Positions 15,147-24,123 of a stretch of 42,847 nucleotides of DNA are shown here, one piece after another. Source of the DNA: Acetobacteraceae bacterium (lineage in GTDB: Bacteria; Pseudomonadota; Alphaproteobacteria; Acetobacterales; Acetobacteraceae); the NCBI GenBank assembly GCA_947371015.1, contig CANBNK010000031.1:1-42847 (forward strand), given 5' to 3'. Both the position numbers and the translations under genes were made by a program. The notes below the pieces were generated by a model, which was not told the DNA's origin, did not search any database, and was given only the letters and a program-made list of their open reading frames with translations. The number at the start of each line of letters is the position of its first letter. Position 1 is the first letter of the stretch.

Positions 15147-16253
15147 TCAGGCCGCTTCGGCCAGGGGTGTTTGCAGGGCGTCGTAGCCATAGACCCAATC
15201 GGGGTCGGTGCGCGTGCTCATCCACTCATTGCGGTGCGACGTGAGCTGGATCTCGGAGGCGCGGGCGTGGCGCGTGGCGGTATAGCGGGCGAAGGCGCGC
15301 TCCGGGTCGGTCTCCACCGCCAGGCAGCGGGACAGCACGGCGGCGTCCTCGATGGCGGAGGTCGCACCCTGGGCCATGTAGGGCACCATGGGGTGGCAGG
15401 CGTCGCCCAGCAGCGCGATGCGGCCGCGGTGCCAGGCGGGCAGCGGGTCGCGTTCCACCAGCGCCCATTTATGCACCTCCGGGCAGGCGTCCAAAACGGC
15501 GCGGACGCGCGGGTGGAAGCCGGCGAAGGCGGCGCGGAGTTCGCCGAGGTCGCCCTTGCTGGACCAGCTTTCGGTGCGCCAGTCGGGCTCGGGCACCGAG
15601 GTGACGAAGTACACTTCGCTGCGATCCGCCCGGGTGTAGTACATCACGATGTGCCGGTCCGGCCCCCACCACTTGGTGCAGTCGTCCAGCAGCGGTTCCG
15701 CCATCAGCGCGGCCGGGAAGGTGGCGCGATAGGCGACGCGGCCGTTGAAGCGCGCGGCCTCGGTGCCGAAGAGCTGTTCGCGCACCGGGGAATGGACGCC
15801 ATCGGCCGCGACCACCGCATCAGCCGTGGCGGTGCTGCCATCGGCGAAGTGCAGCGTGGTGCCTGCAACATGCTGCACGGTGTGGCCCAGGTGCAGGCTG
15901 TCTGACGGCACCGCGCTTTCCAGCGCCGCATGCAGGTCGCCGCGATGCAGCAGCAGGTAGGGCGCGCCGTAGCGCTGCTCGAACCGCGCACCGAGCGTGA
16001 GGGTGTGCTTGACCGCGCCGCTGTCCCATTCGCGGTTGTTCCAGACCTCGGGCGCGAAGGCGCTGTCACGCAGGCGCTGCTCCAGGCCAAGGGCACGCAG
16101 CACCTTCAGCGCGTTGCTGCTCTGCTGGATGCCGGCGCCGACGCGGGCGAAGCGCTGCGCCTGTTCATACACATCCACCGCGAAGCCGCGCCGGTGCAGC
16201 AGCCCAGCCAGGGTCAGGCCGCCGATGCCGGCGCCGATGATGGCGATGCGCAT
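15147..16253 (-). CDS. FAD-dependent aromatic hydroxylase, NicC/salicylate-hydroxylase-like
   Basis: A 368-residue class A flavin monooxygenase. GxGxxG is present as GAGIGG at residues 7-12, the DG motif in VVAADGVHSPVRE near residue 160, and the GD motif in GRIALLGDACHPMVPYMAQG near residue 285. Several segments (TKWWGPDRHIVMYYT, YFVTSVPEPDW, the terminal DPDWVYGYD) closely recall 6-hydroxynicotinate 3-monooxygenase NicC as I remember it, so a heteroaromatic or aromatic acid with decarboxylative hydroxylation is plausible. The remaining nic pathway genes are not adjacent. The start ATG at 16253 overlaps the Bug stop (TGATG). Confidence 0.88.
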   Translation of the reverse strand: MRIAIIGAGIGGLTLAGLLHRRGFAVDVYEQAQRFARVGAGIQQSSNALKVLRALGLEQRLRDSAFAPEVWNNREWDSGAVKHTLTLGARFEQRYGAPYLLLHRGDLHAALESAVPSDSLHLGHTVQHVAGTTLHFADGSTATADAVVAADGVHSPVREQLFGTEAARFNGRVAYRATFPAALMAEPLLDDCTKWWGPDRHIVMYYTRADRSEVYFVTSVPEPDWRTESWSSKGDLGELRAAFAGFHPRVRAVLDACPEVHKWALVERDPLPAWHRGRIALLGDACHPMVPYMAQGATSAIEDAAVLSRCLAVETDPERAFARYTATRHARASEIQLTSHRNEWMSTRTDPDWVYGYDALQTPLAEAA

Positions 16254-17245
16254 CAGTCGCCCATCCGGATATTGGCGCGGCGCACCACTTCGCCCCATTT
16301 GGCGATCTCGCCATGGATCATGGCGCTGAATTCGGCGGGCGTGCCGGGCTTGGGTTCGGCGCCGATCTTCAGCATGCGCTCGCGCACGGCGGGGTCGTGC
16401 ATCAGCTTGACCAGTTCGGTGTTCAGGCGCGTGACGATTTCCGGCGGGGTGCCGCTCTTCACCGAAACGCCGCCCCAGCTATAGGCGCCGTAGCCGGGCA
16501 GGCCCTGCTCCGCGATGGTCGGCAGCTCCGGCATCAGAGCCGAGCGTTGCGGCGTGGAGATGCCGAGCGGCCGCAGCAGGCCGGACTGCACCGGCTGGAT
16601 CGCGGTCGGCGCGTCGGAGAACATCATATCCACATGGCCGCCCAGCAGATCCGCCATGGCCGGCGCGCTGCCGCGATACGGCACCTGGCGGAGCTGCACG
16701 CCTGCCTGCATGGCGAACAGCTCCCCAGCCAGATGCGTGCCGCCGCCATAGCCACTGTGGCTGTAGGACAGCGTGCCCGGTGCCGCCTTGGCCTTGGCGA
16801 TCAGCTCGGCGATCGAGCGGATCGGCGTCTCCGGCTTCACGACAAGGATGATCGGGTAGTAGGCCGAGAGCGTGACATGGGCGAAGTCGCGCTCGATGTC
16901 GTAGCTCAGGTTGGGCTGCAAGCTGGGCAGCACGCTGAGATGGATGACGCTGAACAGCAAGGTGTAGCCATCGGCCGGGGCGCGCTGCACGGTTTCCGCC
17001 GCGACCACGCCGTTGGCGCCGGTGCGGTTCTCGATCACCACCGGCTGGCCCAGCGCCTCGCTGAGCGGTTGCGCCACGATGCGGGCGTTCTGGTCGATCG
17101 GCCCGCCTGGCGCGAAGGGCACGATGATGCGTAGCGGCCGGCCGGGCCACGGCGATTGGGCCAAGGCCTTGGAAACCAGGGCTGGTGCCGCCAGCAGCGC
17201 CGCAGGCGCGGTCAGCAGCAGCCGGCGGCGGAGGATTTGGGGCAT
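16253..17245 (-). CDS. Bug-family (TTT) periplasmic substrate-binding protein
   Basis: A 330-residue Bug receptor with signal sequence (RRRLLLTAPAALLAAPALVSKALA), then LRIIVPFAPGGPIDQNARI, VVIENRTGANGVVAAETV and the LPTIAEQGLPGYGAYSWGG motif. Translation starts at ATG 17245. It heads the reverse-strand operon with the NicC-like hydroxylase and LLM oxidoreductase, so it probably delivers their aromatic acid substrate. A weak GG-N10-GC element (17292-17306, reverse strand) could be a sigma-54 promoter, but its -24 and -12 boxes each have mismatches, so I do not call it. The 229-bp divergent gap to 17475 holds no other feature I can support. Confidence 0.92.
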   Translation of the reverse strand: MPQILRRRLLLTAPAALLAAPALVSKALAQSPWPGRPLRIIVPFAPGGPIDQNARIVAQPLSEALGQPVVIENRTGANGVVAAETVQRAPADGYTLLFSVIHLSVLPSLQPNLSYDIERDFAHVTLSAYYPIILVVKPETPIRSIAELIAKAKAAPGTLSYSHSGYGGGTHLAGELFAMQAGVQLRQVPYRGSAPAMADLLGGHVDMMFSDAPTAIQPVQSGLLRPLGISTPQRSALMPELPTIAEQGLPGYGAYSWGGVSVKSGTPPEIVTRLNTELVKLMHDPAVRERMLKIGAEPKPGTPAEFSAMIHGEIAKWGEVVRRANIRMGD

Positions 17246-17474
17246 GGACGTTCCCGTTGCTTGGCACCGGCTTGCCGCCGGCCTGACGCCAGCATAGGCC
17301 GCGCCACGCGCCGCTGGCCAGCCATCACGGGCGCCTTCCGGCACCGCGACAGGATCACCGCGGGGATGACGCCGCCGCCTTCGGTTCAGTGGCTGATTCA
17401 GCGGTTCCGCCTGCCCGGTTCAGGCCGTAGGCTGGGTGCAACAAGCGGCTGAGACCGCCCAGAGGAACCGCCCG

Positions 17475-18449
17475 ATGACGAAGCACCTTGCCGCCGCCCT
17501 GGCGCTGTTGCCGCTGCTGGGCGCCGCCCCCACCGCGTCAGCGCAGGAGGCGTTTCCAACCCGGCCGATCCGCTTCGTGGTGCCTTTCGCGCCTGGTGGC
17601 TCCAACGACTTCGTCGCCCGGCTGATGGCGCCGCGCATGGCCGCCACGCTGGGCCAGCCGGTCGTCATCGAGACCCGCTCCGGCGCCGGCGGCGTCACCG
17701 GCGTTGACCTGGCGGCCAAGGCGCCGGCGGATGGCTATACCGTGGCGCTCGGCACCACTGGTGCCATCGTGATCGGGCCGAGCCTGATGCAGCCGCGGCC
17801 GTTCGAGGCCGGGCGCGACCTGGCGCCGATAACCCTGGCGATGAATGTGCAGGTGCCGGTGGTGGTGCCGGCGCGCTCGCCGTTCCGCAGCCTGGGCGAC
17901 CTGGTGGCGGCGGCGAAGGCGCGGCCGGGCAGCATCACCTTCGGCTCCTCCGGCGCGGGCAGCATGCCGCATTTGACCGGAGAGTTGATCGCGCAGATGG
18001 CCGGGGTGCGGCTGGTGCATGTGCCCTATCGCGGCGGCGGGCCGGTGGGCATCGCGCTGCTGGCGGCCGAAGTGGATAGCGGCCTGTCCGACATGCCCGT
18101 CTTCCTGCCGCATCACCGCGCCGGGACGCTGAGGATCATCGCGGTGGGCAGCCCGCAGCGGCTACCCTTCCTGCCAGAGGTGCCGACGCTGGCGGAAAGT
18201 GGCCTGGGCGAGATCGAGACCAGCAATTGGCATGGGCTGGTGACCGCTGGCGCGGTGCCGGAAGCGGTATTGGTGAAACTGCACGCCGCCGCCGCCGCCG
18301 CGCTGCATGAGCCGGAGGTGGTGCGGGTCATCACCGAACAGGGCATGGAGCCGGTGGGCGGCAGCCGCGCCGACTTCGCCGCGCTGATCCGCACCGATGC
18401 GGTGAAGTGGGCCGAGGTGGTCCAGCGCGGCAATATCCGGCCAGAATAG
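17475..18449 (+). CDS. Bug-family (TTT) periplasmic substrate-binding protein
   Basis: A 324-residue receptor with a signal peptide (AAALALLPLLGAAPTASA), then IRFVVPFAPGGSNDFVARL, VVIETRSGAGGVTGVDLA, and LPEVPTLAESGLGEIETSNWHGL. The start ATG at 17475 is preceded by AGAGGAAC; the frame is open upstream but without family similarity. It is divergent from the Bug gene at 17245 and monocistronic, ending before a block of hairpins. Fourth orphan Bug gene in the window; ligand unknown. Confidence 0.92.
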   Translation: MTKHLAAALALLPLLGAAPTASAQEAFPTRPIRFVVPFAPGGSNDFVARLMAPRMAATLGQPVVIETRSGAGGVTGVDLAAKAPADGYTVALGTTGAIVIGPSLMQPRPFEAGRDLAPITLAMNVQVPVVVPARSPFRSLGDLVAAAKARPGSITFGSSGAGSMPHLTGELIAQMAGVRLVHVPYRGGGPVGIALLAAEVDSGLSDMPVFLPHHRAGTLRIIAVGSPQRLPFLPEVPTLAESGLGEIETSNWHGLVTAGAVPEAVLVKLHAAAAAALHEPEVVRVITEQGMEPVGGSRADFAALIRTDAVKWAEVVQRGNIRPE

Positions 18450-18451
18450 CA

Positions 18452-18504
18452 GCCGGGGCTTGGCGCCCCGGCACGTATGCAGCGGCCCGCAAAGCGCGGG
18501 CCGC
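18452..18504 (+). terminator. two consecutive GC-rich hairpins after the Bug gene
   Basis: GCCGGGGC-TTGGC-GCCCCGGC at 18452-18472 starts 2 nt after the stop codon, and GCGGCCCGC-AAAGC-GCGGGCCGC follows at 18482-18504. Both stems are perfect. They sit between a forward gene and the convergent amidohydrolase, so transcription termination or mRNA 3'-end protection is the likely role. Neither has a long U-tract. Confidence 0.6.
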
Positions 18505-18571
18505 GTAGCCAAGGGCCGCGGAGGCGGCCCGCATCACGCAAATGCGTGCCTTCGCACGACGCGACTGAGAG

Positions 18572-18598
18572 GCACACGAAGGCAAAGCCTTCGCGTGC
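18572..18598 (-). terminator. hairpin at the 3' end of the amidohydrolase gene, repeat-family member
   Basis: GCACACGAAGGC-AAA-GCCTTCGCGTGC forms a 12-position stem with one mismatch and a 3-nt loop, 7 nt beyond the stop of the amidohydrolase on the reverse strand. Arm and loop size match the hairpin at 8521-8547 (10 of 12 arm positions identical). A partial copy of the arm (TGCCTTCGCACG) is at 18546-18557. This suggests a dispersed terminator-like repeat. Confidence 0.55.
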
Positions 18599-18604
18599 GC
18601 TACG

Positions 18605-19690
18605 TCACGTGGTGATCTTCAGCAGCTTCGCCGCCGTCTCGCCCAGCACCGCGCGCTTCTGCGCGTCGTTCAGGGAGTTCGACGCCAGGATGTGGTCAAC
18701 GGGGTCGAAGACCCAGGGGTAGGGCCAGTCGCTGCCCATGACCATCTGCATGGCGCCGGTGACGGCCTGCTGGTGACGGATGGCTTCCGGGGTGAAGACC
18801 AGGCTGTCGAACCAGATCTGCTTCAGATACTCGGTCGGCTTCTTCTTCAGCGTGATCGAGCTGTCGCAGCCCGCCGCGTTCAGCCGGCAGCCATGGTCGA
18901 AGCGGTCGGCGTAGTGGGTCAGGAAGCCACCGCCATGCGCCCCGATGACCTTCAGGCCAGGAGCGCGGTCGAACACGCCCTCGAAGATCATGTGCGCCAG
19001 GGCGATGGTGGTGCCCAGCGGGTTGCCGATGACGTTGGTCAGGTAGCCATTGCCGCGCAGCCGGGCGTTCAGCTGCGGCACACCCTGCGGGTGGACGAAG
19101 ACCACGGCGCCGAGTTCATCCGCCTTCTGCCAGACGATGTTGAAGCTGGGGTCCGACAGTTCCTTGGCGCCAACCTCGGCGCCCACCGCAATGCCCTTGA
19201 GGCCCTGCTGGCGGATGGCCTTTTCCATTTCCTGCACGGCCAGTTGCGGGTCCTGCATGGTCAGGCCGGCGAAACCAGCGAAGCGGTCGGGATGCGCGGC
19301 GCAGAGCGCGGCCATGCTCTCATTGGTCTTCTCAACCACCTTGGCGGCGGTGTCGCGCGGCACGCCGTACCAATGCGGGTTCACCGAGAGCACTTCCATG
19401 TCCACCTTCTGGCGGTCCATGGCGGCGAAGCGTTCCTGGATGCTGTCGATCGGCGCTTCGCGGCTGCCGGGCGGGCCGGCGTAGATGTTGTCCCGCGTCA
19501 TGCCCTGCAGCGCCGCGGCTTCCGGGAAGATGCAGTGGGCGTGAACGTCGATGGTCTTGACCCGCTTGCCGCCGACCGAGACGGCCTGGCGACGCGGCGC
19601 CGCGCCTTGGGCATGCGCTTCCTTCAGCAGGCCGCAGCCACAGAAGGCAACGCCCGCCGCCGCGCCGAACAGGTTTCTGCGTGTCGTCAT
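18605..19690 (-). CDS. Tat-exported amidohydrolase (ACMSD-like amidohydrolase-2 family)
   Basis: A 361-residue protein with a Tat-like signal (TTRRNLFGAAAGVAFCGCG, twin arginine at residues 4-5), followed by a TIM-barrel amidohydrolase. Metal ligands visible are HAH in IDVHAHCIF, a histidine in VVFVHPQG, a histidine in VIGAHGGGFL, and an aspartate in MGSDWPYPW. This set matches the aminocarboxymuconate-semialdehyde decarboxylase type (non-hydrolytic decarboxylases and related hydrolases), but a periplasmic location is unusual for an ACMSD enzyme. It lies downstream of tonB on the same strand but 185 bp away, with a hairpin between, so it is probably a separate unit. Confidence 0.85.
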   Translation of the reverse strand: MTTRRNLFGAAAGVAFCGCGLLKEAHAQGAAPRRQAVSVGGKRVKTIDVHAHCIFPEAAALQGMTRDNIYAGPPGSREAPIDSIQERFAAMDRQKVDMEVLSVNPHWYGVPRDTAAKVVEKTNESMAALCAAHPDRFAGFAGLTMQDPQLAVQEMEKAIRQQGLKGIAVGAEVGAKELSDPSFNIVWQKADELGAVVFVHPQGVPQLNARLRGNGYLTNVIGNPLGTTIALAHMIFEGVFDRAPGLKVIGAHGGGFLTHYADRFDHGCRLNAAGCDSSITLKKKPTEYLKQIWFDSLVFTPEAIRHQQAVTGAMQMVMGSDWPYPWVFDPVDHILASNSLNDAQKRAVLGETAAKLLKITT

Positions 19691-19732
19691 GAACCCTTTT
19701 CCTCCGGATGTTCGTGGTCGTGTGACCGAAAG

Positions 19733-19761
19733 GCTGGCGCGAAACGGCGGGGCGCGCCAGC
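19733..19761 (-). other. inverted repeat between tonB and the amidohydrolase
   Basis: GCTGGCGCG (19733-19741) and CGCGCCAGC (19753-19761) form a perfect 9-bp stem with an 11-nt loop. It lies 115 nt after the tonB stop and 43 nt before the amidohydrolase start, on the strand of both genes. It could terminate the iron-uptake operon or be a leader structure of the amidohydrolase. The rest of the 185-bp gap shows nothing else. Confidence 0.4.
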
Positions 19762-19875
19762 GCTATTTGATGCTGCGCCGCAGGGTGAGTGTGGGCGTGA
19801 TCGGGCGTTGCACCGCAATCCCCACCGCCGACGCCCGGACGGCGATGCAAGACACTGGATTGCGCAGCGCCGTGG

Positions 19876-20610
19876 CTAGCGCCCGCTGAGCGAAAAATTC
19901 AGCGGCACCGACAGGTTGAGCCGCGCCCCCGCCATGTCGGCCGGCGGTGGCGGCAGGGGTTCGGCGCGGTACACCAGGGCGAGCGCCTCGGCATCCAACG
20001 CCGCTGAGCCGGAGCTGCGCAGGATGACGGCGGTGAGCACATGGCCTTCCCGGTCCATGGTGAAGCCCAGCTGGGCCACGCCTTCCTCGCGCCGGTAGCG
20101 GGCGGTTTCGGGGTAGCGCTTGTAGCGTTGCAGCCGCGCCAGCAACTGGCCCTGCCAGCTGGCGATGACCGCGGGGTTGCCGGGCGGCGCGGCAGCCACC
20201 GGGGCGGGGGCGGGTGGGGCCAGGGCGGGCGGGGAAGCCACGGCCGCTGTGGGCGCCGACGCCGCTGGGGCGGGCTGCACCGGGCGCGGGCGTGGCGGCG
20301 GTGGGCGGCGTACCGGCGGTGGCGGTGGCGGTGGCGGGGCGGGGAGCACCACCTCGGGTGGCGGCAGCGGTTCCGGCCGGGGAGGCTCGGGCGGGAGCGG
20401 TTCGTGCGCGGACGGCGCGGCTTCGGCCGGCGGGGCCGCGGGCGCGGGTAGCGGTTCCAGTTCCAGCATTATCGAGGGTTCTGGCGGCGCCGCCGCCGGC
20501 TGGGATGGCAGGCGCAGCAGCACCAGCAGCGCTGCACCGTGCAGTGCCAGCATCAGCGCCAGGCTGCACGACCAGCGCCGCGTCTCCGAGCCACTCACGG
20601 CCAGGCTCAC
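19876..20610 (-). CDS. tonB: TonB-family energy transducer
   Basis: A 244-residue protein: short cytoplasmic N-terminus, one membrane helix (CSLALMLALHGAALLVLL, with a histidine at residue 24 in the place expected for the functional TonB helix), then a very proline-rich spacer with PPP runs up to nine prolines (residues about 35-150), and a C-terminal TonB domain (YPETARYRREEGVAQLGFTM..., LNLSVPLNFSLSG). It starts at GTG 20610, overlapping the exbD stop by 4 nt. It transmits proton-motive force to the outer-membrane receptor encoded at the head of the same operon. Confidence 0.93.
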   Translation of the reverse strand: MSLAVSGSETRRWSCSLALMLALHGAALLVLLRLPSQPAAAPPEPSIMLELEPLPAPAAPPAEAAPSAHEPLPPEPPRPEPLPPPEVVLPAPPPPPPPPVRRPPPPRPRPVQPAPAASAPTAAVASPPALAPPAPAPVAAAPPGNPAVIASWQGQLLARLQRYKRYPETARYRREEGVAQLGFTMDREGHVLTAVILRSSGSAALDAEALALVYRAEPLPPPPADMAGARLNLSVPLNFSLSGR

Positions 20611-21029
20611 GGCCGCTGGCCCGCATCCAGCCCGACCAGCGCCACCTTGAGCCAGCCGGCGCCGCGCAGCAGGTTCATCACCGCCATCAGCTCGCCATAG
20701 GGCACCACCTGATCGGCGCGCAGGAAGACGCGCTGGTCATGGTCGCCACCCAGCGCCTGGTCCAGCGCGGCGGGCAGGGCTTCGCGCGCCACTGGGGCTT
20801 CGTTCAGCCGCAGGGAAAAGTCGGCCTGCACGGTCAGGAACACGGGCTTGTCCGGGCGTGGCTGCATCGTGGCGGTGCTGGCGGGCAGGTCCACCGGCAC
20901 ATCCACCGTGGCCAGGGGGGCAGCGACCATGAAGATGATCAGCAGCACCAGCATCACGTCGATGAAGGGGGTGACGTTGATCTCGTGCACCTCGCCCAGT
21001 TCGTCACCATTATCGAAGCGCATGGCCAT
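20607..21029 (-). CDS. exbD: ExbD-type biopolymer transport protein
   Basis: A 140-residue protein with one N-terminal membrane helix containing the functionally required aspartate (D24 in VTPFIDVMLVLLIIFMV) and a periplasmic domain ending VALVGLDAGQRP. It forms the proton channel with ExbB and energises TonB. The start ATG at 21029 lies 4 nt after the exbB stop; a second ATG two codons later is also possible. Gene order exbB-exbD-tonB behind a siderophore receptor indicates a dedicated system rather than the housekeeping Tol set. Confidence 0.93.
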   Translation of the reverse strand: MAMRFDNGDELGEVHEINVTPFIDVMLVLLIIFMVAAPLATVDVPVDLPASTATMQPRPDKPVFLTVQADFSLRLNEAPVAREALPAALDQALGGDHDQRVFLRADQVVPYGELMAVMNLLRGAGWLKVALVGLDAGQRP

Positions 21030-21033
21030 GGCG

Positions 21034-21795
21034 CTATTCCCCGACCACGCACAGCCGCGTGACGTGGCCGCGGTCCAGGTCGCGGGAGAGCAGGCGCATG
21101 GTCTCGGCCGCGGCGTCGGCCAGCTGTGCCTTGTGGCCGGTGATGGCGCGGGCGCAGGCGTTGTAGAGCACCACGGCGGGAATGGCGGCAACCAGGCCGA
21201 TGGCGGTGGCCAGCAACGCCTCCGCGATGCCGGGCGCGACGACAGCCAGGTTGGTGGTCTGGCTGCGAGCGATGCCGACAAAGCTGTTCATGATGCCCCA
21301 CACCGTGCCGAACAGCCCGACGAAGGGCGCCGTCGCGCCGATGGTGGCCAGCATGCCCGTGCCGCGCGCCATGGTGCGGCCGGCGCCGGCAACGATGCGT
21401 TCCAGCTGCCAACCGGTGCGTTCCTTGATGCCGGCGCGGTCGGCGCCTTCGGGCGTGCGCGCCACTTCCTGCGCCGCAGCGGCGGCCAACGCGGCGCAGG
21501 GGCCGCCCAGCGCGGCCAGGCGGTGGCGGGCTTCCTCCAACGTGTGGGATTGCGCCAGCAACGCAAGCGAGGCGCGGGCCTTGGCATGGGCGCCGCGCAG
21601 CTCCCAGGCCTTGGCCAGCGCCACGGTCCAGCACAAGATGGAGGCGAGGAACAACCCGGCGAGCACCGCCTTCACCACCAGGTCGGCATGACCGACCATG
21701 CCCCAGGCGGAGAGGTCCGGTGGTGGCAAGGCTGGCTGACCCAAGGCCGGCGCGGCAAGCAGCGTAAGAAGAGCGGCGGCGAGGGACTGGCGCAT
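21034..21795 (-). CDS. exbB: ExbB/TolQ/MotA-type proton channel protein
   Basis: A 253-residue protein with an N-terminal signal-like helix ([14 protein letters not shown]), a first membrane helix ([22 protein letters not shown]), a cytoplasmic loop, and the paired C-terminal helices containing the family motif: [23 protein letters not shown] and [24 protein letters not shown]. The N-terminal extension is found in one ExbB subgroup. It starts at ATG 21795, 11 nt after the receptor stop, and is co-transcribed with it. Confidence 0.93.
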   Translation of the reverse strand: MRQSLAAALLTLLAAPALGQPALPPPDLSAWGMVGHADLVVKAVLAGLFLASILCWTVALAKAWELRGAHAKARASLALLAQSHTLEEARHRLAALGGPCAALAAAAAQEVARTPEGADRAGIKERTGWQLERIVAGAGRTMARGTGMLATIGATAPFVGLFGTVWGIMNSFVGIARSQTTNLAVVAPGIAEALLATAIGLVAAIPAVVLYNACARAITGHKAQLADAAAETMRLLSRDLDRGHVTRLCVVGE

Positions 21796-21806
21796 CGGGC
21801 TTGCTT

Positions 21807-23966
21807 TCAGAACCGCACGGTCAGCGCGGCCCGCACGGCAAACGGGGCGCCGGGCGAAATGTTGTTGTTGTTGTCCGCCACCGGGTAGTAGCGGGCGCGA
21901 TTGAGGTTCTCGACATTCACCTGCGCCCGGTATTGCGGGGTGATGTCCCAGAAAGCGGCCGCATCCAGCCGGGTGAAGCTGGGGATGCGCACCGCATTGT
22001 CCGCTGCGGCGAAGTAGGCGGATTGGTGGATGATGCCAAGCCCAAGGCCCAGCTTGGGGATGTAACTGCCGAACTGCGGCGTGAAGTCGTAGCGGTTCCA
22101 CAGCGAGACGACGTTGCGGGATACGAAGGGCGCAGTATTGCCCTTTTTGATCGTCGCCGATTGGTCGACCAGCAGCTCGCTCTCGGCATAGGTGTAGCCG
22201 CCCATCATACTCCACGCCTCGGTGATGCGACCGCGGATGCCGAGTTCGAAGCCACGGGTGCGGGTGCCGTCGATCAGGATGGAGCGGGCGGCGTTGGTCG
22301 GGTCCGTCACCGCGATGTTGGTGCGGTTCAGCTGGTACAGCGCCGCGGTCATCGAGAGGTCGGGCCGGATGTCCCACTTGGCGCCGACTTCGTGGTTGGT
22401 GAACTGCTCGGGCTTCAGCGCCGCGTTGCTGAGGGTGAGCGAGGCCAGCTGCTCGCCGGCACGGGGCAGGTAGGAGGTGCTGGTGCTGACGTAGAGCGAG
22501 AGCGGCTCGGCCGGCTTGTATACTAGGCCGACGCGCGGCGAGAATACGCTGTCGCTGATCAGGAAGCGGGTACCGGTGCGGTTGTTGAGGAAGTTGGTGT
22601 TGAAGTTTTCGTAGCGGATGCCGGCGATGAGTTGGAGCTGCGGCAGCAGCTGCACCTGGTCTTGCAGGTACAACGCAAAAGTGTCCGCCACGCCGTGGTT
22701 GTTGGCGTCGGTGGCACCGGGGCGGAACACCATTGGCTGGTTGATGCTGGGGGCGAAGACCGCGGCGTTGATGCTGGTGATATTGGCGCCGAGCGCGGTG
22801 AAGTAGCCGGTGTTGCGGACATTGTCGGTCACCTGGCGGCCAAGCTCCATGCCCGCCAGCAGCTGGTGGCTGAACGAGCCGGTCTGGACGCGGCCGATCA
22901 GGTCGGTCTGGTTGTAGAAGTTGTCGCGCCGCTGCGCGTTGTTGTAGGCGCTGAGCGGCACTGTGCCATTGTTGACGGCGCCGCTGGCATAGACGTTCTG
23001 GTACTGCTTGTCGTAGGTGGCGAAGCGGAACTGGTTGCGCAGCGTCAGGTTGTTCTGGAAGTTGTGCTCGACGAAGGCGTTCACCGCATTGACGTTGGCG
23101 TGCAGCGTGCTGAGCCGCGGGTCGCCGAAGAAGGTGCCGGCGCCGGTCGGCACCGGGCGGCCGGTCAGGGAGGGGATACCGCGATCGGCGGTGCGTTCAT
23201 CGCGGAAGTTTTCATAGCTGAGGCGCACCGTGGTGGCGTTGCCATCGCGCAGCGTCAAGGTCGGGTTCAGGCCGTAGCGGCGCAGATGCACGCTGTTGCG
23301 GAAGCTATCGGCGTTCTCGAACATGCCCATCATGCGAAAGGCAGCGTTGTCGTTCAGCGGCTGGTTCGCGTCGCCGGAGATGCGCGCATCACCGTAGCTC
23401 CCGCCCTGCACCCGCAACTCCCGCAGCGGGGTCCAGTCCGCCTGGCGGGAGACGCGGTTGACCACGCCGCCGGCACCGCCGCGGCCGAAGATCATGGCGC
23501 TGGGGCCGAGCAGGGTCTCGACCCGATCGATGTTGTAGAGGTCGCGGAAATACTGTGCGTCGTCGCGCACGCCGTCCACGAACAGGCTGGCATTGGTGTT
23601 CTGGCCGCGCAACACGGGGTTGTCGCGGTTGTTCTCGCCCTGGCTGTAGCCAGTGCCGGGGACGTAGCGCAGCACGTCCTGCATGCTCTGCATCGACAGG
23701 TCGCGGATGGCTTGCTGCGGGATGACGGTGATGCTTTGCGGGACATCGCGCAGCGGGGTGTCGGTGCGCGTGGCGCTGGTGCTGCGCAGGGCCTGGTAGC
23801 CATCGGAGACGGCATCCCCGGTGACCTGGAGCTGCGGCAGTTGCAGTTGGGGTTCGGCCGGTGCCGGCTGGGCTCGGGCCACCCCGGGCAGCAGGGCCAG
23901 GGCACTGCCGGTGATGGCGCTGCCGGTCAGGGCAATCCGCAAACCACGTTCCACTCTCCGTAGCAT
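21807..23966 (-). CDS. TonB-dependent siderophore receptor (catecholate/Fiu-like)
   Basis: A 719-residue outer-membrane receptor: signal peptide, a plug domain ([60 protein letters not shown]), then a 22-strand-type barrel ending in the aromatic residue F (AALTVRF). The [14 protein letters not shown] and FGRGGAGG segments recall catecholate siderophore receptors. I place the start at ATG 23966 because GGAGGA lies 7 nt upstream; the ATG at 23981 overlaps that ribosome-binding site. A Fur-like palindrome is 19 nt upstream. It heads the receptor-exbB-exbD-tonB operon and imports a ferric siderophore. Confidence 0.93.
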   Translation of the reverse strand: MLRRVERGLRIALTGSAITGSALALLPGVARAQPAPAEPQLQLPQLQVTGDAVSDGYQALRSTSATRTDTPLRDVPQSITVIPQQAIRDLSMQSMQDVLRYVPGTGYSQGENNRDNPVLRGQNTNASLFVDGVRDDAQYFRDLYNIDRVETLLGPSAMIFGRGGAGGVVNRVSRQADWTPLRELRVQGGSYGDARISGDANQPLNDNAAFRMMGMFENADSFRNSVHLRRYGLNPTLTLRDGNATTVRLSYENFRDERTADRGIPSLTGRPVPTGAGTFFGDPRLSTLHANVNAVNAFVEHNFQNNLTLRNQFRFATYDKQYQNVYASGAVNNGTVPLSAYNNAQRRDNFYNQTDLIGRVQTGSFSHQLLAGMELGRQVTDNVRNTGYFTALGANITSINAAVFAPSINQPMVFRPGATDANNHGVADTFALYLQDQVQLLPQLQLIAGIRYENFNTNFLNNRTGTRFLISDSVFSPRVGLVYKPAEPLSLYVSTSTSYLPRAGEQLASLTLSNAALKPEQFTNHEVGAKWDIRPDLSMTAALYQLNRTNIAVTDPTNAARSILIDGTRTRGFELGIRGRITEAWSMMGGYTYAESELLVDQSATIKKGNTAPFVSRNVVSLWNRYDFTPQFGSYIPKLGLGLGIIHQSAYFAAADNAVRIPSFTRLDAAAFWDITPQYRAQVNVENLNRARYYPVADNNNNISPGAPFAVRAALTVRF

Positions 23967-23985
23967 CACCGAGTCCTCCATCGAT

Positions 23986-24004
23986 AATGCGAGTCAGTCG
24001 CATT
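23986..24004. promoter_or_regulatory. Fur-box-like 19-bp palindrome
   Basis: AATGCGA-GTCAG-TCGCATT is a perfect 7+7 inverted repeat with a 5-bp centre, the size and base pattern of Fur boxes in this class of bacteria. It lies 19 nt upstream of the receptor start, where bound Fur would block transcription or translation initiation. Iron repression of the receptor-exbB-exbD-tonB operon is the expected consequence. Binding itself is inferred from sequence. Confidence 0.75.
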
Positions 24005-24123
24005 TGCGGTGGCGGCGCGCAAGCCCCCTGCCGCCCGAACCGGGTCGCGGCCCGGTTGTCGTCATCCTGGTCCTGACCCCGCCGCCCAATCTGGCGGCGG
24101 AGCTGCTGGCGCAAGGTCTACCA

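Noticed and set aside
17261-17276. TTGGCACCGGCTTGCC resembling a sigma-54 promoter
   Set aside because: The GG and GC are 9 bp apart rather than 10, a spacing that abolishes sigma-54 recognition, and it is about 200 bp from the nearest forward gene.
17292-17306. Reverse-strand TGGCGC-N-ATGC element upstream of the Bug gene at 17245
   Set aside because: Spacing is right but both boxes carry mismatches; too weak to call beside the four strong matches.
20200-20450. A possible repetitive or low-complexity DNA element
   Set aside because: The repetition reflects the proline-rich spacer of TonB, coded by CCG/CCA/CCC codons, and is normal for that protein.
22632-23963. A 443-codon forward open frame opposite the siderophore receptor
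   Set aside because: Composition is typical of antisense frames (Val/Ala/Gly/His rich) and the reverse strand encodes an unmistakable TonB-dependent receptor.
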